19,570 nt of DNA from the NCBI GenBank assembly GCA_011773795.1, contig WVWW01000094.1:1-19570 (forward strand), read 5' to 3'. Below, piece by piece: positions 8,011 to 15,037 of the stretch. This DNA is from Acidobacteriota bacterium. Its GTDB lineage: Bacteria > Acidobacteriota > Polarisedimenticolia > Polarisedimenticolales > Polarisedimenticolaceae. The notes beneath the pieces are model-generated. The model saw only the letters and a program-made list of their open reading frames with translations, did no database searches and was not told the origin of the DNA. The translations under genes were made by a program, and so were the position numbers. How positions within the stretch are numbered: position 1 is the stretch's first letter; the number at the start of each line of letters is the position of its first letter.

Positions 8011-8547
8011 CTACTCCAGGAAACGCTGCACGGCTCGGTCCCATCGTCCCGAGGCGCGCAGAACCAGATCCACCACCTCGCGCACGGCACCCTGGCCACC
8101 CTTATTGTTACAGATGTAGTGCGCGAAACGGCTCGTTTCTTCGCAGCCGTCCGCCGGGCAGACGGCGAGCCCGGCCCGCCGGAGCGCCGGCATATCGATC
8201 AAATCGTCGCCCACGAAGCAAATCTGCTCCGGTTTCAGGCCCGTTTCATCGACGATCCGGTCGAGCTGACCGCCCTTGTCCAGGATCCCCTGGTGGATCT
8301 GCTCGATGCCGAGCTCACGTGCACGGCGTTCGACGAGCGGCGAGTTCCGGCCGGAAAGGATCCCGAACTCGAGCCCGGCGGACTGGCCCAGGCGGATCGC
8401 CAGCCCGTCGCGTACGAAGAAGGCGCGATACTCTTCTCCGTCGTTTCCGAGGTAGATCTTGCCGTCGGTCAGCACGCCGTCGACGTCCAGCAGGATCATC
8501 CTGATCTCCGCCGCACGGCGTTGAATCTCGTTGTCACTGACGGGCAA
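8011..8547 (-). CDS. kdsC: 3-deoxy-D-manno-octulosonate-8-phosphate phosphatase KdsC
   Basis: 178-aa HAD-superfamily (C0) phosphatase that removes phosphate from Kdo-8-phosphate in the cytoplasm. Seen: motif I DVDGVLTDG with the nucleophile Asp21 and the acid/base Asp23, motif II SGRNS (65-69), Lys91, motif III GDDLIDMP (113-120), and the C-terminal GGQGAVREVVDLVL tail that in KdsC reaches into the neighbouring subunit of the tetramer. The start is a TTG at 8547 with GAGGG about 9 nt upstream; the next ATG would leave only four residues before motif I, too few for the family. It lies 13 nt after kdsD and 7 nt before lapA in the operon. Confidence 0.95.
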   Translation of the reverse strand: MPVSDNEIQRRAAEIRMILLDVDGVLTDGKIYLGNDGEEYRAFFVRDGLAIRLGQSAGLEFGILSGRNSPLVERRARELGIEQIHQGILDKGGQLDRIVDETGLKPEQICFVGDDLIDMPALRRAGLAVCPADGCEETSRFAHYICNNKGGQGAVREVVDLVLRASGRWDRAVQRFLE

Positions 8548-8560
8548 GACAATCCCTCTT

Positions 8561-9538
8561 CTAGAACAGTTCGGTGCGCCACAGATCGTGGATGTGGATC
8601 AACCCGACCAGGCGGTGATCGGCGTCGACCACGGGAAGCGAGGTGATCTTCCGCTCCTCCATGAGCTTGAGCGCATCCACGGCCAGCGCGTCTTCACGCA
8701 CCGTCAGGGGATCCGCACTCATCGCTTCGCGGGCCGCGCCGTTCAGCGGCTCGTTGGTGGCCAGCAGGCGACGGCGCAGGTCGCCGTCGGTGAGGACACC
8801 CGTCAGCCGGCCCGTCCCATCCGTCAGGCAGACGACGCCCAACCCACCCGCGTCCATGCGGGCGACGGCACGGCTCATTTCCTCCTCCTCGCCGCACGCC
8901 GGCAGCCCTGCGTCGTGGTGCATCAACTGCTCGACCCGTTGCAGTTTCCTGCCGAGCCGCCCACCGGGATGGAACCTCGCGAAATCTTGAGCGGAGAAGC
9001 CACGCCGCTCGTAGCACGCAACGGCGAGGGCATCGCCCATCGCCAGCGTGGCCGTCGTCGACGCGGTGGGCACGAGGTCCAGGTTGCAGGCTTCCTCCCG
9101 TACTCCGACGTCGAGGTGCACGTCCGCGTGGCGGGCAAGCGTCGAATCGGCACTGCCGCTGAAGGCGACGATGCGGGCGCCGATTCTTCGGACCAGCTCC
9201 AGGAGCCGCACGATCTCGCCGGTCTCGCCCGAATTGGACAGCGCGAGCAGGATATCGTCCTTCGTCAGCATCCCGAGATCCCCGTGAATCGCCTCCGCGG
9301 GGTGCATGAAGTTCGCCGGCCGCCCCGTCGACGAGAACGTGGCGGCGATCTTCTGTCCGATCAGACCGGACTTGCCCATCCCCGTCACCACGATCCGTCC
9401 GGGGCAGTCGTCGATCAACTCGACGGCGCGGTCGAAGCGGTCGTCGAGGCGCCCGATCAGGTCCTGGACGGCACGCGCTTCGATCTCCAATACTCGTTTG
9501 CCGGTGTCTCGGGCCAAGGTCGTCTCCTCGCCGGTCAT
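8561..9538 (-). CDS. kdsD: Arabinose-5-phosphate isomerase KdsD/KpsF
   Basis: 325-aa enzyme converting ribulose-5-phosphate to arabinose-5-phosphate, the first committed Kdo step. Seen: a sugar isomerase (SIS) domain at about 35-190 and two CBS domains (about 200-260 and 268-325). The residues aligning with the E. coli catalytic set are present: Lys56 in GMGKSG, Glu108 in SGETGE, Glu149 before AC, and His190 in FHPGG. Length matches the family (E. coli KdsD, 328 aa). The ATG at 9538 has GGGAGG about 6 nt upstream and begins just after the lipoprotein stop. In-frame sequence upstream is low-complexity shadow of the lipoprotein gene. The other A5P isomerases (GutQ, KpsF) share this architecture, but the operon identifies KdsD. 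Confidence 0.95.
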   Translation of the reverse strand: MTGEETTLARDTGKRVLEIEARAVQDLIGRLDDRFDRAVELIDDCPGRIVVTGMGKSGLIGQKIAATFSSTGRPANFMHPAEAIHGDLGMLTKDDILLALSNSGETGEIVRLLELVRRIGARIVAFSGSADSTLARHADVHLDVGVREEACNLDLVPTASTTATLAMGDALAVACYERRGFSAQDFARFHPGGRLGRKLQRVEQLMHHDAGLPACGEEEEMSRAVARMDAGGLGVVCLTDGTGRLTGVLTDGDLRRRLLATNEPLNGAAREAMSADPLTVREDALAVDALKLMEERKITSLPVVDADHRLVGLIHIHDLWRTELF

Positions 9539-9539
9539 C

Positions 9540-10046
9540 TTATCCTCCCGGGGGAGGTGTCGGCGGTGCCGAGGTGGAAAGCCCCGGGCCGCGTCGCTTG
9601 CGCGCGGGCCATTCGACGCCGGGGCCACTGAACCAGACGATCCTGCCCGGTTCCGTCGAGGTGTCGATCTGCACGGAGAAGCGAGCGACGCCACCACCGG
9701 GGAGGCGACCGACCAGATCGAAGCTCTCGCGGACCAGGTCGTCCATCGGGTACGTCTCGACGATCTCGATCTCGTCCGCCGGTGCCAGAGCGTCAATGGC
9801 GTCGAGCAGGGCGGCACGCTGTTGTTCGTCGGTGATCGTGCCGAACAGTCGTTCGAGACTCTGCGGCTCGGCTTCATGATTCACGCGCGTGAGCGCGAAC
9901 ATAGCGAGGACGGTGTCTTCTCGTGTCGCGGGCGGCGCGTAGGGGTCCGGTTCGCCGCCGCATCCGGGCAGCACCAGGAGCGCTGCGGCCAGGCCCGGCA
10001 GGAGCACGGCGGCAGCGCGCCACGTCAGCTCTGCGGACGAACGCAT
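9540..10046 (-). CDS. Uncharacterised lipoprotein in the Kdo operon
   Basis: 168-aa predicted lipoprotein that I do not recognise. Seen: a basic N-terminus, a hydrophobic stretch (about residues 11-26) and a lipobox LPGC with Cys29; Pro at -2 is unusual. The mature part starts with GGEPDPYAPP and has a mixed alpha/beta-looking region (about 38-140) containing TITDEQQRAALLDAIDALA, DEIEIVETYPMDDLVRESFDLVGRL and ARFSVQIDTSTEPGRIVWFSG, then a Pro-rich tail. The ATG at 10046 overlaps the end of kdsA by 22 nt with no strong ribosome site, so coupling to kdsA is likely. One nucleotide separates its stop from the kdsD start. Position suggests envelope or LPS involvement, but that is inference; there is no similarity I can assign to LptC, LptE or other LPS transport parts. 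Confidence 0.75.
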   Translation of the reverse strand: MRSSAELTWRAAAVLLPGLAAALLVLPGCGGEPDPYAPPATREDTVLAMFALTRVNHEAEPQSLERLFGTITDEQQRAALLDAIDALAPADEIEIVETYPMDDLVRESFDLVGRLPGGGVARFSVQIDTSTEPGRIVWFSGPGVEWPARKRRGPGLSTSAPPTPPPGG

Positions 10047-10852
10047 CGATCGATGACCAGCAGCGTGTCCAGCAAAGTGCCGAACCGGTCGAGCGGCCAC
10101 TGGTTGGGGCCGTCGCAGGGCGCCCGTTCGGGATCGTCGTGAACCTCGAAAAAAACGGCATCGACACCGACCGCCACTGCGGCGCGTGCGAGATGTTCGA
10201 TGAACCGGCGTTCGCCCCCTGAGACGCCTTCGCCGGCGCCGGGGAGCTGAACGGAATGTGTCGCGTCGAAGCAGACCGGGGCGCCGAGATCGGCGAGGCG
10301 CGGCAAGTTGCGAAAATCGACCACGAGGTTGTGGTAGCCGAAGGTCGCGCCGCGCTCGGTCAGCATCACGTCGCGGTTGCCGGTCGAGTAGACCTTCTCG
10401 AGGATGTGTCGGGCGTCCGGCGCGGCGAGGAACTGGCCCTTCTTCACGTTGATTGCCCGGCCCGTCTCGCCCGCGGCCACGAGCATGTCGGTCTGACGGC
10501 AGAGGAACGCCGGGATCTGCAGCAGGTCGACCACGCGGCCGACTTCGGCCGCCTGATCGGGCGTGTGGAAATCCGTCGTGACCGCTAAGCCGGTCGCTTC
10601 CTTCACCCGCGCGAGGATGTCGAGACCGCGGGTCAGGCCGGGGCCGCGCGCCGACTCGACCGAGGTGCGATTGGCCTTGTCGAACGACGACTTGTAGATC
10701 AGAGGGACGTCCCGTTGGGCGGCGATCTCCGCGAGCGCCCGCGCCATTCTCAGCGCATGCTCCTCGTCTTCGATCAGGTCGGGACCTGCGATGATCGCCA
10801 GCGGGGCCCCGTTCCCGATCTCGAGGCCGTCAGCGATGCGCATCCGCGGCAT
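10025..10852 (-). CDS. kdsA: 3-deoxy-D-manno-octulosonate-8-phosphate synthase KdsA
   Basis: 275-aa TIM-barrel enzyme condensing PEP and arabinose-5-phosphate to Kdo-8-phosphate. Seen: KSSFDKANR (54-62), IPAFLCRQTDM (113-123), INVKKGQF (134-141), LTERGATFGYHNLVVDFR (164-181), DATHSVQLPG (196-205), FFEVHDDPE (234-242) and CDGPN (246-250). It most resembles the Aquifex-type (metal-dependent) enzyme, but the IAGP-Cys-x-IE metal ligand is Asp25 here (IAGPDLIE). The other three ligand positions, His199, Glu236 and Asp247, are kept. The start is the ATG at 10852, overlapping pyrG by 23 nt; an ATG at 10843 is equally possible. No clear ribosome site is seen, so translation is probably coupled to pyrG. 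Confidence 0.95.
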   Translation of the reverse strand: MPRMRIADGLEIGNGAPLAIIAGPDLIEDEEHALRMARALAEIAAQRDVPLIYKSSFDKANRTSVESARGPGLTRGLDILARVKEATGLAVTTDFHTPDQAAEVGRVVDLLQIPAFLCRQTDMLVAAGETGRAINVKKGQFLAAPDARHILEKVYSTGNRDVMLTERGATFGYHNLVVDFRNLPRLADLGAPVCFDATHSVQLPGAGEGVSGGERRFIEHLARAAVAVGVDAVFFEVHDDPERAPCDGPNQWPLDRFGTLLDTLLVIDRCVRPQS

Positions 10853-12509
10853 AGGCGTTGGCCGTGTCCATCCCAGAGCCGCCGCCGCTGGCTCGCTTGC
10901 CGCGCCGCTGCCGGACGGCCGCGGCGACGAACTCACGGAACAACGGGTGCGGGTTCAACGGTCTCGATTTGTATTCCGGGTGGAACTGGCAGGCCACGAA
11001 CCAGGGGTGATCGTGATGCTCGATCATCTCGACGAACTTGCCGTCCGGCGACAGCCCCGAGATCACGAGGCCGGCTTCCTTGAGTTTCGGCAGGTATTCC
11101 TGGTTGACCTCGTAGCGGTGGCGATGGCGTTCGGAGATCGAGCGGGTTCCGTAGGCCTGGTGGGCAAACGAGTTGGACATCAGCTCCGTCGGGTAGGCGC
11201 CAAGGCGCATCGTGCCACCCATCTCGTCGACACCCAGCAGATCGCGCAGTTTGTAAATCACGCGATCCGCTGCGGATTCGTCGAACTCGGTCGAGTTGGC
11301 CCGCGGCAGACCGGCGAGGTTGCGGGCCGCCTCGATCACGGCGCATTGCAGGCCCAGACAGATTCCCAGGTACGGGACCTTGTGCTCGCGCGCGTAGCGC
11401 ACCGCCTCGACCATGCCCTCGACCCCGCGGTGGCCGAAACCGCCCGGAATCAGGATGCCGTCGAGCGGCGCAAGCTCTTTTTCCAGTCCTTCGCCGCTGA
11501 GCTTGTCCGATTCGATCCAGTTCAGCTTGACCTCGACATCGCTGGCCACGCCGCCGTGCAGCAGCGCCTCGTTCAGCGACTTGTAGGAGTCCTCGTAGGC
11601 CACGTACTTGCCGACGATGCCGATCGTCACCTCGTCCTGAGGATTCTTGATCTTGCGCACCAGCTCCTCCCAGTCGCTCAGGTCTTTCCGTTTGTACGGC
11701 AGGTCGAGCAGCTTGACGACGATCTCGTCGATGCCCTCCGCCGACAGCGTCAACGGAACCTCGTAGATCGACTCGACATCCTGCGCCGCAATCACGGCGT
11801 CCTCGCCGACGTTGCAGAAGCTGGCGATCTTTCGTTTCATCTCCATCGGGAGCGGGCGATCGCAGCGGCACAGCAAGATGTCCGGTTGAATACCGATCGC
11901 GCGCAGCTCGCGCACCGAGTGCTGTGTCGGTTTCGTCTTCAGCTCGCCGGCCGCGCCGATGTACGGCACCAGCGTCAGGTGGATGAAGATCGCGTTCCGC
12001 GGTCCGACGTCGAGGCGGAACTGCCGGATCGCCTCGAGAAACGGCAGCGACTCGATGTCGCCGACCGTCCCGCCGATCTCGACGAGCTGGATGTCGACCC
12101 CGTCCGAGATCTTGGGGATCGACTCCTTGATCTCGTCCGTGACGTGCGGGATCACCTGGACGGTTGCGCCGAGATAGTCGCCGCGGCGCTCCTTTTCGAT
12201 CACCGAGGCGTAGATCTTGCCCGTGGTGAAGTTGTGGTCCTTCGTGGCGACCATGTTCGAGAAGCGCTCGTAATGGCCGAGATCGAGGTCCGTCTCCGCT
12301 CCGTCGTCGGTGACGTAGACCTCTCCATGCTGGAACGGGCTCATCGTGCCGGGATCCACGTTGATGTAGGGATCGAGCTTCTGCAGCGCGACCTTGAAAC
12401 CGCGGCCCTCCAGGATGCGTGCGATCGACGCGGCCGCCAGGCCCTTGCCGAGCGACGACACCACGCCGCCGGTCACGAAGATGTACTTGGTCCCCCTCTT
12501 CTTTCGCAT
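10830..12509 (-). CDS. pyrG: CTP synthase PyrG
   Basis: 559-aa cytoplasmic enzyme making CTP from UTP, ATP and glutamine. Seen: the N-terminal synthetase domain starting TKYIFVTGGVVSSLGKG (7-23), KLDPYINVDPGTMSPFQHGE (44-63), EIGGTVGDIES (144-154) and KTKPTQHSVRELR (191-203). The class I glutamine amidotransferase domain has PGGFG (355-359), nucleophile Cys384 in GICLGLQ, and His510/Glu512 in QFHPEY. A 20-odd-residue Ser/Gly and Ala tail lies beyond the usual end and is partly encoded in the overlap with kdsA. The ATG at 12509 directly follows the kdsB stop, with GGAGG about 11 nt upstream. Its product CTP is the co-substrate of the neighbouring KdsB, which explains its place in a Kdo operon. 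Confidence 0.98.
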   Translation of the reverse strand: MRKKRGTKYIFVTGGVVSSLGKGLAAASIARILEGRGFKVALQKLDPYINVDPGTMSPFQHGEVYVTDDGAETDLDLGHYERFSNMVATKDHNFTTGKIYASVIEKERRGDYLGATVQVIPHVTDEIKESIPKISDGVDIQLVEIGGTVGDIESLPFLEAIRQFRLDVGPRNAIFIHLTLVPYIGAAGELKTKPTQHSVRELRAIGIQPDILLCRCDRPLPMEMKRKIASFCNVGEDAVIAAQDVESIYEVPLTLSAEGIDEIVVKLLDLPYKRKDLSDWEELVRKIKNPQDEVTIGIVGKYVAYEDSYKSLNEALLHGGVASDVEVKLNWIESDKLSGEGLEKELAPLDGILIPGGFGHRGVEGMVEAVRYAREHKVPYLGICLGLQCAVIEAARNLAGLPRANSTEFDESAADRVIYKLRDLLGVDEMGGTMRLGAYPTELMSNSFAHQAYGTRSISERHRHRYEVNQEYLPKLKEAGLVISGLSPDGKFVEMIEHHDHPWFVACQFHPEYKSRPLNPHPLFREFVAAAVRQRRGKRASGGGSGMDTANAYAADAHR

Positions 12510-13295
12510 CTAGTTGGCCTCCGTCAGCATGGTTGCGACGCGTTCCAGGTCTTCGGGTGTATCGACAGCAAACGAACGAAAATCGGACTCGATCACGCGG
12601 ATGGTGTAGCCGGCCTGCAGGGCTCGGAGTTGCTCGAGACCCTCGTCCCGTTCCAGGCTGGACGGCTCCATCCGGGTCAGCTCGAGCAACGCCTTCCGGG
12701 AGTAAGCGTAGAGCCCTTGGTGTTTGAGGTATCCGGTCAGCCCGCCCGACCGCACGGCGAGCGCGGAGCGAAAGTCGGGATCGAGGCGGGTCGCCTTACC
12801 GCGATGGTAGGGCAACGGCGAGCGCGAGAAGTACAGCGCCCGGCCGCGGCCATCGAGCACCACCTTGACGACGTTGGGGTCGAACAGCTCTTCGACGTCG
12901 ACGAGCGGCTCGCTCAACGTCGCCAGGTCCGGGGGGGTTCCGTCGAAGCAGCCGATCAGACGGTCCAGGCAGCTTCCGGTCAACAGCGGTTCGTCGCACT
13001 GGATGACGAGAACGATTTCGAAGCGTTCGGAACGGTTGCGCAAGACCTCCGCCGCGCGGTCGGTGCCGGACGCATGGTCGGCGGAGGTCATGACCGTCTC
13101 GGCGCCGAAGCGCCGCGCCGCGTGTGCGATGCGCTCGTCGTCCGTGGCGACCACGAGTGTGTCGATCCGCGCCGCTTCACTCGTGCGACGCCACACTTCT
13201 TCGAGCATCGTACCGTTGCCCAGGGCTGCGAGGGGTTTCCCGGGAAACCGGGTTGAAGAAAACCGAGCGGGAATGACTGCTAGCACATGCGACAT
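12510..13295 (-). CDS. kdsB: 3-deoxy-manno-octulosonate cytidylyltransferase KdsB
   Basis: 261-aa cytoplasmic enzyme that activates Kdo with CTP to CMP-Kdo for transfer to lipid A. Seen: the nucleotide loop IPARFSSTRFPGKPLA (8-23), ATDDERI (50-56), the SGTDR motif (76-80), the metal-binding DEP (101-103), YFSRSPLPY, and KHQGLYAY in the substrate-binding region. The usual QGDEP reads QCDEP here (Cys100). The ATG at 13295 has GGAAG about 6 nt upstream and leads straight into the conserved first strand. First gene of a seven-gene operon; its stop abuts the pyrG start. The start codon and ribosome site fall inside a predicted mRNA hairpin (see the leader feature), so translation may be controlled. 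Confidence 0.96.
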   Translation of the reverse strand: MSHVLAVIPARFSSTRFPGKPLAALGNGTMLEEVWRRTSEAARIDTLVVATDDERIAHAARRFGAETVMTSADHASGTDRAAEVLRNRSERFEIVLVIQCDEPLLTGSCLDRLIGCFDGTPPDLATLSEPLVDVEELFDPNVVKVVLDGRGRALYFSRSPLPYHRGKATRLDPDFRSALAVRSGGLTGYLKHQGLYAYSRKALLELTRMEPSSLERDEGLEQLRALQAGYTIRVIESDFRSFAVDTPEDLERVATMLTEAN

Positions 13296-13338
13296 TCGGC
13301 TTCCGAACGTCGCCCACAGGCGTTCACCTGTGGCGACG
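13290..13338 (-). promoter_or_regulatory. kdsB mRNA leader: two adjacent hairpins with alternative pairing
   Basis: In the minus-strand transcript, hairpin A (CCACAGG / CCTGTGG, plus-strand 13314-13333) has a perfect 7-bp stem and 6-nt loop. Hairpin B (13290-13312) has a 10-bp stem with one G-U pair and a 3-nt AAG loop; its 3' arm contains the kdsB AUG and its loop and upper stem contain the GGAAG ribosome site. The 5' segment CGACG of hairpin B can instead pair with CGTCG at 13334-13338, extending hairpin A across one bulged G. The two folds exclude each other. Seen by eye; no folding program was run. Confidence 0.45.
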
Positions 13339-13342
13339 CGGA

Positions 13343-13371
13343 ATGTTATCGCAACCCAACCACAGTGACAA
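13343..13371 (-). promoter_or_regulatory. Predicted sigma70-type promoter for the kdsB-lapA operon
   Basis: On the minus strand TTGTCA (plus-strand 13366-13371; five of six consensus bases) is followed after exactly 17 nt by TAACAT (13343-13348; four of six). Transcription would begin near 13336-13339, giving a leader of about 40 nt before the kdsB ATG. It is the only good promoter seen for the seven-gene operon. Confidence 0.6.
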
Positions 13372-13394
13372 GTGCGATCCGCCATAAACCCGTA

Positions 13395-13424
13395 TTGGCC
13401 GTCCGGGACGGCTTTTGGTAGAAC
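13395..13424 (+). promoter_or_regulatory. Candidate pepT promoter with a dyad in the spacer
   Basis: TTGGCC (13395-13400) and TAGAAC (13419-13424) are 18 nt apart. Between them lies a perfect inverted repeat GCCGTC-CGG-GACGGC (13398-13412) followed by TTTT. The dyad could be an operator; alternatively hairpin plus T-run resembles a short terminator, but no plus-strand gene ends just upstream. Confidence 0.35.
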
Positions 13425-13467
13425 GGGCGAGCCGGCGCGCGGCGGCGTCCGCAGTGGAGGTCCGATC

Positions 13468-14721
13468 GTGGAAACACCGAAGTACCCGAGTCGTTGTGTC
13501 GAAAGATTCCTCGACTACGTGAAGATCGACACCCAGTCGTCCGAAGATTCGGAGAGCTATCCGAGTACCCCGGGCCAGCTCGATCTGTTGCGACTACTCG
13601 TCGACGAGCTCTCGGAGCTCGGAATCGAGGACGTCGGCATGGACGAGCACGGCTACGTATTCGCGACGATCCCGGCGACGACGCGCAAGGAGCACGTGCC
13701 GACGATCGGTTTCATCGCGCACGTCGATACGTCGCCGGAGGTGTCCGGCGCGCACGTCAAGCCCTTGCTGCACGAGAACTACCAGGGCGAGGACCTCGTG
13801 CTGCCCGACGATCCGAGTGTGGTGCTGCGACTCGAAGAGAACCCGCAGCTCGAGGATCAGATCGGCCACACGATCATCACCGCTTCGGGGAGGACGTTGC
13901 TCGGCGCAGACAACAAAGCCGGTGTTGCCGAGATCATGGGAGCCGCCGAATACCTCATGGCGCACCCGGAAATCCCGCACGGGCCGATTCGCCTGGGTTT
14001 CACGCCGGACGAGGAAATCGGCCAGGGCACGCGCTATTTCGACGTGCAGAAGTTCGGCGCGGTTTACGCCTACACGGTCGACGGCGAAACCGTGGGGGAG
14101 ATCCAGGACGAGACGTTTTCCGCGGATACGCTCCATGTGACTTTCATCGGTCGCAACACCCACCCCGGATTCGCCAAGGATCGCATGGTCAACGCGATCA
14201 AGGTGGCCGCGGACTTCATCTCACGCCTCCCCAGCGACGAAAGGTCACCTGAAACGACCGCGGACAAGGAAGGCTACGTCCATCCTTACGTCGTCGATGG
14301 CGGCGTCGAGCGTTTCACCCTCAAAGTTCTGGTGCGCGACTTCACGACAGACGGGCTGAAACGTTTGGAACAACAGCTCGAGGAATTGGCCCGGCAGACC
14401 AGCGCCGACTGGCCGGGCGCAGCGGTGGAGACGAGGATCGAAGAGTCCTATCGCAACATGAAAGAGATCCTGGACGCACATCCGGCGGTCGTCGAGGCGG
14501 CGATCGAAGCGGTGCGTCGCGCGGGCTTGCAGCCCAAGCTGCAGCCGATCCGTGGAGGGACGGACGGCTCGCGTTTGTGCTTCATGGGGTTGCCGACGCC
14601 GAACATCTTTGCCGGCGAGCACAACTTCCACTCACGCTCGGAGTGGGTCTCGATTCGTGACATGCACAAGGCCGTCGAGGTGATCGTCGAGCTGGCACGA
14701 ATCTGGGAGGAACGCGCCTGA
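13468..14721 (+). CDS. pepT: Tripeptide aminopeptidase, peptidase T (M20B)
   Basis: 417-aa cytoplasmic di-zinc aminopeptidase that cleaves the N-terminal residue from tripeptides. Seen: HVDTSPE with His85 and catalytic Asp87, LLGADNKAG with bridging Asp148, TPDEEIGQG with catalytic Glu182 and metal-binding Glu183, TVDGE with Asp205, and AGEHNFHSRSEWV with the last zinc ligand His385. RGGTDGSRL (362-370) is the conserved substrate segment. Length fits the family (about 410 aa). The GTG at 13468 has GTGGAGG 7 nt upstream; the frame runs open to 13372 but lacks homology there. Divergent from kdsB, it shares no obvious pathway with its neighbours and is probably monocistronic. Confidence 0.96.
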   Translation: METPKYPSRCVERFLDYVKIDTQSSEDSESYPSTPGQLDLLRLLVDELSELGIEDVGMDEHGYVFATIPATTRKEHVPTIGFIAHVDTSPEVSGAHVKPLLHENYQGEDLVLPDDPSVVLRLEENPQLEDQIGHTIITASGRTLLGADNKAGVAEIMGAAEYLMAHPEIPHGPIRLGFTPDEEIGQGTRYFDVQKFGAVYAYTVDGETVGEIQDETFSADTLHVTFIGRNTHPGFAKDRMVNAIKVAADFISRLPSDERSPETTADKEGYVHPYVVDGGVERFTLKVLVRDFTTDGLKRLEQQLEELARQTSADWPGAAVETRIEESYRNMKEILDAHPAVVEAAIEAVRRAGLQPKLQPIRGGTDGSRLCFMGLPTPNIFAGEHNFHSRSEWVSIRDMHKAVEVIVELARIWEERA

Positions 14722-14725
14722 CGTT

Positions 14726-15034
14726 TCAGTCGCGTGCCTTGATCCGCGCGACGTCATCCTCGAGTCGCGATTCGATACGCTTTCGATCGACTTCGTAATG
14801 CTCCTCGATCTGGGCCAGTTTCTGCACGTCTCCGGCGGCTTCCGCGATCGACTCGGTTCGCAAGATCTCGAGTTCGGCCAGGCCGGCCTTGGCCTTCTGG
14901 CGCAGCGCGGCAATCTCTTCCTTTTGCGCGTCGGTCAACGGTCGGGTCTCGATTCCCTTCTCGCGATCCGCGGCGGTCAGCCGCTCCATCGCCAACTCGT
15001 AGGCGGACTTGGGCGGGGCGTCGTCTTCGGACAT
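14726..15034 (-). CDS. Small coiled-coil protein downstream of the DUF6178-like gene
   Basis: 102-aa protein of unknown function. Seen: a mostly alpha-helical, highly charged sequence with heptad-like spacing (KEEIAALRQKAKAGLAEL, then IEEHYEVDRKRIESRLEDDV), no signal peptide, no membrane segment and no cysteine. The ATG at 15034 has GGAG about 8 nt upstream, a site that overlaps the stop of the preceding gene, so the pair is very likely co-translated. A partner or adaptor of the upstream protein is plausible but is inference. Its stop lies 5 nt from that of the convergent pepT. Confidence 0.75.
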   Translation of the reverse strand: MSEDDAPPKSAYELAMERLTAADREKGIETRPLTDAQKEEIAALRQKAKAGLAELEILRTESIAEAAGDVQKLAQIEEHYEVDRKRIESRLEDDVARIKARD

Positions 15035-15037
15035 CGA

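Noticed and set aside
10791..13256. An 821-codon open frame on the plus strand antisense to pyrG and kdsB.
   Set aside because: It mirrors two confidently assigned genes. Its sequence is Arg/Asp/Val/Leu-rich reverse-strand noise typical of GC-rich coding DNA, with no recognisable domain and no ribosome site.
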